DNA from: Candidatus Woesearchaeota archaeon
GTDB taxonomy: Archaea > Nanobdellota > Nanobdellia > Woesearchaeales > UBA9642
DNA: 42,591 nt
Assembly: GCA_013330595.1 (NCBI GenBank)
Contig: DUIB01000020.1
Location: 1 to 42,591, forward strand
Direction of reading: 5' to 3'
The position numbers and the translations under genes are program-made. The notes beneath the pieces are model-generated. The model was not told where the DNA came from. It was given only the letters and a program-made list of their open reading frames with translations, and did no database searches. Within the stretch, counting starts at the first letter, position 1. The number at the start of each line of letters is the position of its first letter. Of this stretch, positions 1 to 8,307 are shown one piece after another.

Positions 1-233
1 TTTGACCGGTGGTTCTTGACATGAACTTTTACCGAAAATCGGATTTATGAAGCTGAAGAAACTTAGGTTTACAAAGGACAGATCTCCGTTCGTGATCGTA
101 CTGGCTATCACTATAAAAAAACCTAAAGAACTAAGCACTGGAAAAACTAAAAATGAATAAGATATATATCTTAAAAGATATACTATAAATATAAGAATTT
201 CAGGTTTTATGATTCTGAATAATTCATTTGTTT
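1..233. other. Window edge without a supported gene
   Basis: No supported gene is seen here. A 37-codon plus-strand ORF from the ATG at 47 ends near 160 and resembles nothing I know; a frame open from base 1 hits a stop at 22-24. A short hairpin (CCGA-AAA-TCGG) lies at about 32-42. The stretch follows the 3' end of the minus-strand gene that ends at 234, so it may simply be intergenic or hold the eroded tail of a gene lying outside the window. Confidence 0.4.
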
Positions 234-698
234 TCACTTCAGCCTATATCCGCATTTATGGCAATAGTTTGCATTGATCGGATTATGGTTGTTGCATTTC
301 TTGCATAATATGATCGATAGATGATGAGAAGGCTGTTGTGCATTAGGTGGATGTATTCCATGATATGGGTGTGTCTGTGAATAATGGCTTGTATGTGTTG
401 GTTGATTGTGTGTTTGAGCAGTGGTATGGTGATCAACTGTTTTATGAATATGATGTTTCTCCAGGGTATGCTTATGTCTCTCTGCAATGATTGATTGCAT
501 GTTTTCATCAGATTCTCTATCTATTTTCCTTAAGAAGAGCTTGGCAAATCCGACAACTATAAATATTATTCCTACAAAGAAAAATATCGCCATGCTTGTA
601 TTTGGCTCATTGTTTTTTGGAATGTACTTATAGACGTATCCGGAAACAGCTGCAACAAATATTCCTATGATGATATATGCTAATCCATGAATCTTCAT
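234..698 (-). CDS. Small membrane protein, His-rich, with C-terminal zinc ribbon
   Basis: The 154-aa product has two hydrophobic segments near the N-terminus (about residues 5-24 and 36-56), then a charged stretch, a strikingly His/Thr/Gln-rich region (about 78-126) and a C-terminal zinc ribbon with cysteines 132, 135, 146 and 149 (CKKC...CHKC). The ribbon and the His-rich linker suggest metal binding on one membrane face; which face is not determined. The gene is on the same strand as the ABC exporter operon upstream and 31 bp behind its last permease, so it may be co-transcribed. No specific function is recognised. Confidence 0.75.
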   Translation of the reverse strand: MKIHGLAYIIIGIFVAAVSGYVYKYIPKNNEPNTSMAIFFFVGIIFIVVGFAKLFLRKIDRESDENMQSIIAERHKHTLEKHHIHKTVDHHTTAQTHNQPTHTSHYSQTHPYHGIHPPNAQQPSHHLSIILCKKCNNHNPINANYCHKCGYRLK

Positions 699-729
699 AG
701 TGTTAATTGAGGATTGCGTTTTATAAATT

Positions 730-1947
730 TTATGAGCGCAAAGCGTCGACGGGGTTCATTCCGGTTGCCTGTCTGGCTGGAAATATTCCAGAGATTGTTC
801 CAATAACTAAGGCAAATAATGCTGCTCCTAATAGCAGCCACCATGGCAGAAAGACCTGGAAAAATCCTTCGCCAAGAAATGTCTCAATCAGTTTCTCTGC
901 CAACAGGCTTAAGCCGCTACCTATCAATACACCTATTGTTCCTCCAATAAAGCCTATTAGCGAGGATTCTATCAGGAATATTTGTATGATGTCAGAATTC
1001 TTTGCGCCAATACTTTTCATTATGCCTATCTCTCTTCTTCGTTCAAGAACAGCTGTATACATCGTATTTGCTATGCCTATTGCGCCGACAAGCAGAGATA
1101 TTGATGCAAGTCCTATCAATAATGTTGTTATGACATTGAAGATTACAAGAAATGATTCAACGAATTTTTTTGTTGATTCTACAGTGAAATCCTCCCTGCC
1201 TTCTTTGACATTTCTTTCTCTTCTAAGATCTTTTTTGATATTTTCCACGACTTGATCAAGCTCTTCGGCATTATATATCTTGACCATTATCATGGATACT
1301 TCTTCTTTCTCGTCAAATAAGTCTCTTGCATCATCAAGAGTCATCATTATTATGCTTGAGACTCCAGGATTGCCTCCTGTCTTTATTATGCCAACAACTG
1401 TGAATTCCTCGTCATTTATATGGATCTTATCATTTACATAAATCTGTCTGCCAAAGTTTGACTCTTTTGCAAGCTCTGGACCAATGATGATTTTATTATT
1501 GTCGCCTTCTTTGAGTGTTCTTCCATACTCAACATCATACATGCCTGTATCGTCATAAACAATCCTTGTATCATCAACAGGCATTCCTCTGATAAAGCTG
1601 AACTTGGTTTTTTTATTGAATTCAATCTTTGCAATCTTCTGCAATGGACCTATGGCTTCATGGACTCCTGATGATTTCCTTACAACATCCAAGTCATTAG
1701 TTGTTAATGTTATGCCAGAATCCTGGATTCCAGGCCCTCCTTGAGAAGCAGATTTAGCTGTCACAGTTATTTTATCAGCACCAATCTTGACAAATTGTTG
1801 GTCAACAGTGTATTGCAATCCTTTTCCCAGGCTGACTAATGCAACAACTGCAGCAATTCCTATCACTATTCCTATGACTGTCAGCCAACTCCTCAATTGT
1901 CTATGAGTCAAGTTCTCGACTGCTAATTTGAAAAAATCCTTAAACAT
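730..1947 (-). CDS. MacB/FtsX-type ABC transporter permease (copy 1)
   Basis: The 405-aa protein has the MacB layout: an N-terminal cytoplasmic stretch and TM helix (about 20-42, after LTHRQLRSWLTVIGIVIGIA), a large extracytoplasmic domain (about 45-265) and three C-terminal TM helices with the FtsX signature (RRREIGIMKSIGA, about 305-317). It ends in the PARQATGMNPVDALR-type tail of the family. An SD-like GGAG precedes the ATG. It lies 44 bp after a paralogous permease and probably forms a heterodimer with it, powered by the ATPase at 4480-5205. Known relatives move lipoproteins, peptides or drugs or act mechanically on the envelope; the substrate here is unknown. Confidence 0.9.
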   Translation of the reverse strand: MFKDFFKLAVENLTHRQLRSWLTVIGIVIGIAAVVALVSLGKGLQYTVDQQFVKIGADKITVTAKSASQGGPGIQDSGITLTTNDLDVVRKSSGVHEAIGPLQKIAKIEFNKKTKFSFIRGMPVDDTRIVYDDTGMYDVEYGRTLKEGDNNKIIIGPELAKESNFGRQIYVNDKIHINDEEFTVVGIIKTGGNPGVSSIIMMTLDDARDLFDEKEEVSMIMVKIYNAEELDQVVENIKKDLRRERNVKEGREDFTVESTKKFVESFLVIFNVITTLLIGLASISLLVGAIGIANTMYTAVLERRREIGIMKSIGAKNSDIIQIFLIESSLIGFIGGTIGVLIGSGLSLLAEKLIETFLGEGFFQVFLPWWLLLGAALFALVIGTISGIFPARQATGMNPVDALRS

Positions 1948-1991
1948 TGTTTCTCCATTTTTTATGTGTTAATTTATTATGTAACTTGTTA

Positions 1992-3194
1992 CTATTCATA
2001 ACGCAAAGACTCGACAGGACTTTGTTTTGATGCCTGTCTAGCAGGCAATAACCCTGATATCATGCCTATGATGAATGCAAATGCCAATGATCCTAAAATA
2101 AGATACCAGGGGAAATATGCCTTTAGTAGTATTGTATCAAGGACAACTCTTCCAATGTATTCAATAATCTTGCTCAATCCTATGCCTATCAGAATTCCTA
2201 TTATACCGCCTATTAATCCTATCATTCCTGACTCAATAAGAAATATCTTCAGTATCTGGTCATTTCTTGCTCCAATGGCTTTCATGACACCTATCTCATT
2301 GGTTCGTTGAAGAACAGCAGTATACATAGTATTCATTATTCCTACTCCTCCAACAAATAAAGAGATAGCCGCAATTCCTATGACAATTGCTGATAATGCA
2401 TCAAGTATAACACTAAAGGATTCCAGCAGTTGATCAGCTGTTTGCACAACAAAATCTTCCTCTCCCCCATCTACATCTCGAGAATCTCTTAATCCTCTTT
2501 TAATATCATCAGCTACAACTGTAGGATTTTCAGCCTTATCTACTCTAACCAATAAGTAATTATATTCTTCTGTATTATACAAATCCTTATAAGTGTCTAA
2601 TGGAATGACTATGCCGTTATCCATGTCAGGATCTCCCATTTTATCAATTACTCCAACAACATCGAATGCTTGTCCATTGACAATAAGCTTATCGCCTAAA
2701 CCTACTGGCTTGTCAAATGTTTTTCTTGTTAATTCATAACCAATAATAGCTTTATACTTATCGCCGTCTTTCAATGGCCTTCCAGCTATATATTTAAGAT
2801 TATAGCTTTCATCAGCTAATTTTTGGCCTTCACCAGTAGGATAGCCTATGACTATATTCACATATAATTGCCTATGGAACTCGACTCTTGCAGAAGCAAA
2901 ACCAACCCCTATGACTTCATCCACCCCATTTACGCGTTCAATCTCATCTATATCATCCTGTGTGATGGGATTTCCTCCAGATGAGCCTGTGAATCCTGCA
3001 GCAGGATACACAAATATTTTATCTGTGCCTAATTTTTGGAATTCATCTGTAACAACTTTCTTTACACCCTGTCCTAGACTGACAAGGGCAACAACAGCTG
3101 CAATGCCGATGACTATTCCGATGATTGTCAGCATACTGCGTAATTTTCTATGAGTAATATTTTCCCAAGCTAATTTGAAATAGTCCTTGATCAT
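1992..3194 (-). CDS. MacB/FtsX-type ABC transporter permease (copy 2)
   Basis: The 400-aa paralogue of the neighbouring permease has the same order: N-terminal TM helix after ITHRKLRSMLTIIGIVIGIA, a MacB-like extracytoplasmic domain (about 45-260), then three TM helices around the RTNEIGVMKAIGA motif and the LLPARQASKQSPVESLR tail. A GAGGT Shine-Dalgarno-like sequence precedes the ATG. The two permeases are clearly homologous yet divergent, which fits an obligate heterodimer rather than a recent duplication. The operon order is regulator, ATPase, surface protein, this permease, permease 1. Confidence 0.9.
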   Translation of the reverse strand: MIKDYFKLAWENITHRKLRSMLTIIGIVIGIAAVVALVSLGQGVKKVVTDEFQKLGTDKIFVYPAAGFTGSSGGNPITQDDIDEIERVNGVDEVIGVGFASARVEFHRQLYVNIVIGYPTGEGQKLADESYNLKYIAGRPLKDGDKYKAIIGYELTRKTFDKPVGLGDKLIVNGQAFDVVGVIDKMGDPDMDNGIVIPLDTYKDLYNTEEYNYLLVRVDKAENPTVVADDIKRGLRDSRDVDGGEEDFVVQTADQLLESFSVILDALSAIVIGIAAISLFVGGVGIMNTMYTAVLQRTNEIGVMKAIGARNDQILKIFLIESGMIGLIGGIIGILIGIGLSKIIEYIGRVVLDTILLKAYFPWYLILGSLAFAFIIGMISGLLPARQASKQSPVESLRYE

Positions 3195-3217
3195 AATACC
3201 TCAAAAAAAGAAAAAAA

Positions 3218-4468
3218 TTAATACATGCCTTTTTTGTTTTTCTTGGTTTTTCTATATATTACGATGCCTGCTATTATTACAACAATTATTATTACAAATA
3301 TTATTGTCCCGAGATTGCTTCCATTAGAACCGTTTGCTTTTGCTGCACTAAGGATATTCATTGGAACATCAATATTCATCTCATAGTACTTGTTATTTGC
3401 ATCACGATACTGTAATGTTACTGGAATGTTTATCTTTTCAAGGTCTGATTTCACCGCTATTTTATAATCAACGCTCTGATAATCATCTGATTCAAGATTT
3501 CCCACATAAGTGGTGTCTGTTGTTGATAAGATCTCGTAATTGTCAGATGCTTTGAGTATAACATTAAGGAACTTTATGTCTCCTAGACCTTTGTTGATTA
3601 CTTTTAATGTAATTGTTCCGGTGGTTTTCTTCTGATTTATGTCAGTCTTGTCTAATGTCAAAGTCACTTCTGGTCTGCTATTCACTGTAACTCCGATGAA
3701 GTCTGACTTGTTCTTTTTATTGCCTAGATTGTCATAGTACTCTAATGCAAACGGAATTTTGTAGATTTTTGCTATTGCATCAGGATATGCTCTCAAGTCG
3801 AATGAGAATTCTGCACTTTGTCCTGGATCTAGCCTGAAGATCCTTTTTTCTGCACTGGAATCAATTGGTGCAAATGGAAGATCAACTAATGTTGACCCGA
3901 CTATAGATTGAAGATAAAGTTTCAGAGTTAGATCTTTGAATGTTGTTGGGGCAAGATTCTTAACAGTTATTTTTATTTTTCCATCAGATCCTGGTGCTAT
4001 TTGTTCTGGCTCTGTTGATACAGATTCAATTGAAATGGTTGTGTCTCTTGATTGCACAAACACTGTCAATTCTTGTTCAATCTGTACGCTTGATCCAGAG
4101 TCCTTTACTCTTACTTTGAATATGTTATTTCCTTGCAATGCTTTTTCATCAACCTTTAATGTGAAGTCAATAAGATAATCTTTTTTAGCACCTAATTGGC
4201 CTATTATTTTTGTTGTAGAATCTCCATATAGTGAAAATGGATATTCTGGCAAGAGTTCTACAATGACATTCTTTGCAATGTCAGTAGCATCACTTGATGC
4301 TGTATTTTGAACTAATAGCCAGACTTTTACTGTATCTCCTGGGCTTGCAGGATAAGGTTCATACTTGCTTAGGCTTACTTGCAATGATGGTGCAGATAAG
4401 GCACTTGGCATAGTCACTAATGCCAGCAATACAAAAATTCCGTAATATATTTTCTTCATTTTTTCCAC
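3218..4468 (-). CDS. Secreted CARDB/COG1361-like surface protein of the ABC operon
   Basis: The 416-aa protein has an N-terminal signal sequence (about residues 6-25, IYYGIFVLLALVTMPSALSA), tandem beta-sandwich stretches with CARDB/COG1361-type wording (for example PEQIAPGSDGKIKITVKN) and one C-terminal TM helix (about 387-406) followed by a Lys-rich tail (RKTKKNKKG). This fits an externally exposed, membrane-anchored protein. It sits between the ATPase and the two permeases with gaps of only 11 and 23 bp, so it is probably an extracytoplasmic accessory or substrate-presenting component of the transporter. AGGTGG precedes the ATG. The family is common near MacB-like systems in archaea; its exact job is not known. 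Confidence 0.82.
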   Translation of the reverse strand: MEKMKKIYYGIFVLLALVTMPSALSAPSLQVSLSKYEPYPASPGDTVKVWLLVQNTASSDATDIAKNVIVELLPEYPFSLYGDSTTKIIGQLGAKKDYLIDFTLKVDEKALQGNNIFKVRVKDSGSSVQIEQELTVFVQSRDTTISIESVSTEPEQIAPGSDGKIKITVKNLAPTTFKDLTLKLYLQSIVGSTLVDLPFAPIDSSAEKRIFRLDPGQSAEFSFDLRAYPDAIAKIYKIPFALEYYDNLGNKKNKSDFIGVTVNSRPEVTLTLDKTDINQKKTTGTITLKVINKGLGDIKFLNVILKASDNYEILSTTDTTYVGNLESDDYQSVDYKIAVKSDLEKINIPVTLQYRDANNKYYEMNIDVPMNILSAAKANGSNGSNLGTIIFVIIIVVIIAGIVIYRKTKKNKKGMY

Positions 4469-4479
4469 CTTTTCATCAT

Positions 4480-5205
4480 TTATTTTTCTTCACAATAATT
4501 CTTGCCATCCTTATGATAACATTTTAAGCTCTTAACTATTTGGCCGTCCTTCAATACTTCAATTCTATCAGCAAACTTAGCGAGATTATCATCATGTGTT
4601 ACCATTACAATTGTTTTTCCCTTTCTATGAAGATCTTCCAGGAAATGCATTACTGTCTCTCCTGATTTTGAATCAAGATTTCCTGTAGGTTCATCTGCTA
4701 ATAATATCTCTGGGTCAACAGCTAATGCCCTTGCTATTGCAACCCGCTGCTGCTGGCCTCCTGATAGTTCATTAGGCTTGTGATCAGTCCTGTCTCCAAG
4801 ATTTACTGTTTCCATTAATTTGTATGAGATCTGCTTTCTTTTTTCTTCAGGGACATCTAAGAATGTTAAAGGAAGCATTACATTTTCCTGGGCTGATAAT
4901 GTATTGATCAGATTGAATTTCTGGAATATGAAACCTATCTTTTTTCCTCGTACTTGAGCGAGTTGTGATTCTGATAACCTTGCAATATCATGTCCATCTA
5001 ACAAGATATGTCCTTTGCTTGGAACATCCAGACATCCAACCATATTCATAGCAGTGCTTTTTCCAGAGCCTGAAGGTCCTTGAATTGCAACAAATTCTCC
5101 TTTATGGACATTAAGATTAATGCCTCTTAATGCCTCAACTCTTACTTCACCCATGTCATATATCTTCCAAACATCCCTAAGTTCAATAACAGGCTTGTCT
5201 TTCAT
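4480..5205 (-). CDS. LolD/MacB-type ABC transporter ATPase
   Basis: The 241-aa ATPase has Walker [10 protein letters not shown] (43-51), the signature [14 protein letters not shown] and Walker [14 protein letters not shown], the last typical of the LolD/FtsE/MacB subfamily. It should energise the two FtsX-like permeases downstream. A Cys-containing C-terminal extension ([16 protein letters not shown]) is extra to the usual family end. Its start overlaps the stop of the upstream regulator by 4 bp (ATGA), indicating translational coupling. Confidence 0.95.
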   Translation of the reverse strand: MKDKPVIELRDVWKIYDMGEVRVEALRGINLNVHKGEFVAIQGPSGSGKSTAMNMVGCLDVPSKGHILLDGHDIARLSESQLAQVRGKKIGFIFQKFNLINTLSAQENVMLPLTFLDVPEEKRKQISYKLMETVNLGDRTDHKPNELSGGQQQRVAIARALAVDPEILLADEPTGNLDSKSGETVMHFLEDLHRKGKTIVMVTHDDNLAKFADRIEVLKDGQIVKSLKCYHKDGKNYCEEK

Positions 5206-5678
5206 ATTTTCCTCGCTTTCTCCATCCTTTTTATCATGTCCCCAATAATTTGTTCTCCTATTAGAACATCATTATAGTATTTTTCTATAATATTAAGTTC
5301 CTGTCTTGAAGATTTTGTCTTCTTATATTCGCTTATTATATGCGGTAGATCACTTTTTGACCTTCTGATTATGTATTCCTGTTTTTTCTTAAGCATATTC
5401 AGCATGACCTCGATAATATCATTTTCCATCTTTAGATATATCTTCTTTGAATGAGGTCTCTTATATTTATGAATCAATCCAGTAGTTTCCATGAATTTTA
5501 TGCTTGTTGATGTTGATGAGAGGCTATATCCTGACTTCTTTGCCAGCTCTTCTAGACTGATCTCCTCTGCCTCTAAGAATAGCACTGCAGCGAGCTTTGA
5601 TGTTGTCTCATCTAAGCCATTAGCCTTAACATTCTCTGACATCAATTCAATGAATTTATCCCTTGGTGTTCTGATCAT
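5202..5678 (-). CDS. GbsR/MarR-like winged-helix transcriptional regulator
   Basis: The 158-aa protein has a winged-helix DNA-binding part (about 10-85; EISLEELAKKSGYSLSSTST is the helix-turn-helix region) and a C-terminal helical part that could dimerise, as in GbsR/MarR-type repressors. It is the first gene of the ABC exporter operon and overlaps the ATPase gene by 4 bp, so it probably controls its own operon. A palindrome lies between its TATA box and its start codon. Confidence 0.85.
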   Translation of the reverse strand: MIRTPRDKFIELMSENVKANGLDETTSKLAAVLFLEAEEISLEELAKKSGYSLSSTSTSIKFMETTGLIHKYKRPHSKKIYLKMENDIIEVMLNMLKKKQEYIIRRSKSDLPHIISEYKKTKSSRQELNIIEKYYNDVLIGEQIIGDMIKRMEKARKI

Positions 5679-5693
5679 TTTCGTAATTACAAA

Positions 5694-5724
5694 ATTTCGT
5701 CATCCGAAATCTTTAATTAAAAAA
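5694..5724 (-). promoter_or_regulatory. Promoter and putative operator of the ABC operon
   Basis: On the minus strand a TATA-like TTTTTTAATTAAAG lies at 5724-5711. Immediately downstream an inverted repeat ATTTCG-N5-CGAAAT spans 5694-5710, before the regulator start at 5678. The predicted transcription start (about 25 bp after TATA) falls at or just below the repeat. This placement fits autoregulation by the winged-helix protein, but binding is inferred from position only. Confidence 0.5.
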
Positions 5725-5816
5725 TCACCTTAATGCGATTTTTGTAACTTTTGGTATTTACCGAAAGAAGTGAAAGTTGATTTATATATTTTATGGATTT
5801 TGCCTCAAAAAACAAC

Positions 5817-5825
5817 ATTTTTAAA
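5817..5825 (+). promoter_or_regulatory. TATA box of tRNA-Thr
   Basis: The TATA-like TTTTTAAAT lies 27-35 bp upstream of the first tRNA base, the normal archaeal spacing. A second AT-rich TTTATATATTTTA occurs around 5780-5793 and may be an alternative. Confidence 0.55.
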
Positions 5826-5851
5826 TGAAATCCAAATCTTATTCTCTATGC

Positions 5852-5987
5852 GCCCCCGTAGCATAGTAGCTATTGCGGCAGACTATATAACCGTCTACAA
5901 AGACGATTTATAGGCCGAGACTTGTAAAATTCCGCAAAAAGGATCCACGAGATCTGCAGGTCGCGAGTGCAATTCTCGCCGGGGGCT
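5852..5987 (+). tRNA. tRNA-Thr(TGT) with two introns
   Basis: Acceptor GCCCCCG pairs with CGGGGGC (5980-5986), followed by discriminator T (5987). The T-stem is GCGAG/CTCGC. A normal anticodon arm (GCAGA-CTTGTAA-TCTGC, anticodon TGT at 5923-5925) appears only after removing two insertions: intron 1 at 5882-5919 (38 nt, after position 30) and intron 2 at 5928-5952 (25 nt, in the 37-39 region; boundary ambiguous by one or two bases). Intron 1 has a 4-bp central helix CGGC/GCCG flanked by AGA bulges on both sides and an inner stem CTATA/TATAG. The mature length is 73 nt. The D-loop reads AGTAGCTA and the T-loop TGCAATT, so the usual G18 and T55 both appear changed. U73 is usual for archaeal tRNA-Thr. 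Confidence 0.88.
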
Positions 5988-6057
5988 GTCATGCTTTCTG
6001 AGTGCAACTCTCATTTAAAATAACTAACTATTTAAAAGATGCTTTCTACTTAACATC

Positions 6058-6819
6058 ATGAAAAGAAAAATAGCATATCTTACTGTCGATGATGTGCCAA
6101 CTAAAGATTTCTGAAAAAAAGTTGATTTTTTGTTAAAGAAGAATATTCCTGCAATATTTTTTTGTATTGGTAAGAATATGGCTAAATATGAGGATGACTT
6201 AATTTATGCTATAAATAATGGATTCATTATAGGAAATCATGCTTTTAATCATAAACATTTTTCTGATTTAAATCTAAAAGATGCGTATAAAGAAATAAGA
6301 GATACTGATAAAATTATAGAATTATTATATCTAAAGGCAAAGATTAAAAGACCAATAAAAGTATTTAGATTTCCGTATCTTGATAAGGGAGCACATTTAC
6401 ATTCAAAGGATTACCGAAACAATTGGATGAAATATTCAAATAATGAGAAGAAAAATAAGATCCAAAACTATCTAAAAAAATTGGGCTATACACGACCCTT
6501 GTTTGAAAATATAAATATAAACTGGTATAATAAGAGCGGATTGCTTAAAGATGTAGATGTGTATTGCACATTTGACCAAATGGAATATTTTTTAGGTAAT
6601 GAAGATGCTCCTTATGGACTATCAGGGGAATCAGCAATTTTAGCAAGAATCGAAGAAGATTATCCTGAAGAGGGCAGAAGCTTAAATTTTAGCAAAACTT
6701 CAGATATAATAATGATTCATGATCATGAAAAAACCACAAGATTATTCTTCAAACTAATTAATGCCTATTTGAAAAAAGGAATAATCTTTAAACTTCCAAG
6801 ATTCAAAACATTCAAATAG
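6058..6819 (+). pseudogene. Polysaccharide deacetylase (NodB-like) with in-frame TGA
   Basis: Translation from the ATG at 6058 gives a NodB-type start with the TVDDVP motif, then a TGA at 6112-6114 (codon 19), then the rest of the domain in the same frame: FFCIG, the metal-binding GNHAFNHKHF, RFPYLDKG and a C-terminal MIHDHE. Read through, the product would be 253 residues including the stop position. The alignment around the stop (KDF-stop-KKVDFLLKK) has no missing or extra residues, so this is a point nonsense codon rather than a frameshift. Arg (CGA) is a one-step ancestor. It starts 70 bp after tRNA-Thr. A downstream TTG start would lose the first catalytic Asp pair. It could be a pseudogene, a sequencing error or a recoded gene. 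Confidence 0.75.
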
Positions 6820-6875
6820 ATCTTTCCATTTCTCCTTCTAAATCATAAACTTTATATCTTCATTCATACATTATC

Positions 6876-7061
6876 ATGTTCAGGGTGAGGATGATGGATT
6901 CATGTAAGATATGTTCTGGAGCATTTCAGGATAGTCCTGATCAATTGATTCTTTGTGAGCATAAGGAAGGTTTTGTTCATCTTGGATGCTGTATAGATAG
7001 ATGCTCAATGGATGGAAAGCCATGCGAGCATAGCAAAGGCCAATATAAGAAAGATAAGTGA
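6876..7061 (+). CDS. Small Cys/His-rich putative zinc protein
   Basis: The 61-aa product has eight cysteines and three histidines (C-x2-C near the start, then C-x-H, H-x3-CC, C and a final C-x-H), a pattern fitting one or two zinc sites of a treble-clef kind. A TATA-like AACTTTATATC at about 6848-6858 puts transcription start close to the ATG at 6876, so a leaderless mRNA is likely; alternative ATGs occur at 6891 and 6894 just after GGTGAGG. No family is recognised. Confidence 0.6.
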   Translation: MFRVRMMDSCKICSGAFQDSPDQLILCEHKEGFVHLGCCIDRCSMDGKPCEHSKGQYKKDK

Positions 7062-7071
7062 TTTAAACAAA

Positions 7072-8256
7072 TCATATCCTATTAACCTTTGTCTTTCTCG
7101 CAGCCTTCTTCACTGCTTCAGCAACCCTAGAAGCGACTCCTTTGTCGAATGGAGAAGGAATAATCTCATCAATAGTTGGTTTCTTAATCATTCCAGCTAA
7201 TGCTTCTGCTGCAGCGATCTTCATCTCAGTGTTTACCTCGCGTGCTCGAACGTCTAATGCTCCTCTGAATACTCCTGGAAATGCGAGGACATTATTTATC
7301 TGATTCGGGAAATCTGATCTTCCTGTTGCAATAATGAATGCTCCTGCTTTTTTTGCAATATCTGGCATGATTTCTGGGATAGGATTTGCCATTGCAAATA
7401 TTATTGATTTCTTATTCATACTCTGCACATGTTCTGCTGTCAAAGTATTTGGTGCAGACACTCCTATGAATACATCTGCATTCTTAATAACATGCACTAA
7501 ATCACAACATTCCTTATTTGGATTAGTTATTTTTGCAATCTCTAGTTTCATCGGATTCATGTTTTCTGTTCTTCCATCATAGATAGCTCCAAGAGTATCT
7601 ACCATAATGATATTCTTAGCACCATAATTCAATAAAAGCTTGGCTATTGCTATTCCTGCAGCCCCGACGCCATTGATTATTATTTTTATTTCAGAAAGTT
7701 TTTTTCCAGCAAGTTTCAATGCATTGATCATTCCAGCCAGGACAACTATTGCTGTTCCATGCTGATCATCATGCATTACAGGAATATCTAATTCTTTTTT
7801 TAATCTTTCTTCTATTTCAAAGCATCTTGGCGCAGATATATCCTCTAAATTAATTCCACCAAGCATAGGGCTTATTAGCTTTACTGTTTTAACTATTTCA
7901 TCAATATTTTTAGACGCTATTGCAATAGGCATTGCATCAATGTCTGCAAATTCCTTAAACAATACTACTTTTCCTTCCATGACAGGCAATGACGCTTCTG
8001 GTCCTAAATCTCCTAAACCAAGAACTGCTGTTCCATCAGTAATGACAGCAACAATATTTCCTTTAGAAGTATACTTATAGACATCCTCTTTATTAGCGGC
8101 AATCCTTCTGCAAGGCTCTGCAACTCCGGGAGTATATGCAATAGATAAGTCTAATTTATTCTTTAAAGGAACCTTTGATTTAACAGAGATCTTTCCTTTA
8201 TGTTTCTCATGAAGCTTTAATGATAATGCATTATAATCTAGTTTTTTATTAATCAT
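7072..8256 (-). CDS. Malic enzyme, NAD(P)-dependent
   Basis: The 394-aa protein catalyses oxidative decarboxylation of malate to pyruvate. Family marks are YTPGVAEPCRRIA (about 37-49), ITDGTAVLGLGDLGPEASLP (about 73-92), the metal-site region MHDDQHGTAIVVLAG and the Rossmann stretch IIINGVGAAGIAIAKLLL (about 188-205). Length and motifs match the short archaeal/bacterial form without a phosphotransacetylase domain. It converges on the small zinc protein gene and is followed upstream by the vWA/DUF58/MoxR set on the same strand. In a small-genome archaeon it would be a carbon-flux link to pyruvate. Confidence 0.95.
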   Translation of the reverse strand: MINKKLDYNALSLKLHEKHKGKISVKSKVPLKNKLDLSIAYTPGVAEPCRRIAANKEDVYKYTSKGNIVAVITDGTAVLGLGDLGPEASLPVMEGKVVLFKEFADIDAMPIAIASKNIDEIVKTVKLISPMLGGINLEDISAPRCFEIEERLKKELDIPVMHDDQHGTAIVVLAGMINALKLAGKKLSEIKIIINGVGAAGIAIAKLLLNYGAKNIIMVDTLGAIYDGRTENMNPMKLEIAKITNPNKECCDLVHVIKNADVFIGVSAPNTLTAEHVQSMNKKSIIFAMANPIPEIMPDIAKKAGAFIIATGRSDFPNQINNVLAFPGVFRGALDVRAREVNTEMKIAAAEALAGMIKKPTIDEIIPSPFDKGVASRVAEAVKKAARKTKVNRI

Positions 8257-8307
8257 ACTATGATAAAATTTAATTGAATTATAAATTTAATTATTAATAC
8301 TGATAAT

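Noticed and set aside
6112-6114. Selenocysteine at the in-frame TGA of the deacetylase gene
   Set aside because: The position is not a known Cys/Sec site of NodB-like enzymes, and no SECIS-like element or Sec machinery is visible; a simple nonsense change fits better.
6090-6140. BHB intron as explanation of the TGA in the deacetylase gene
   Set aside because: The protein reads without gap on both sides of the stop, and no GC-containing central helix with two opposed bulges can be drawn. The same holds for the three TAG sites.
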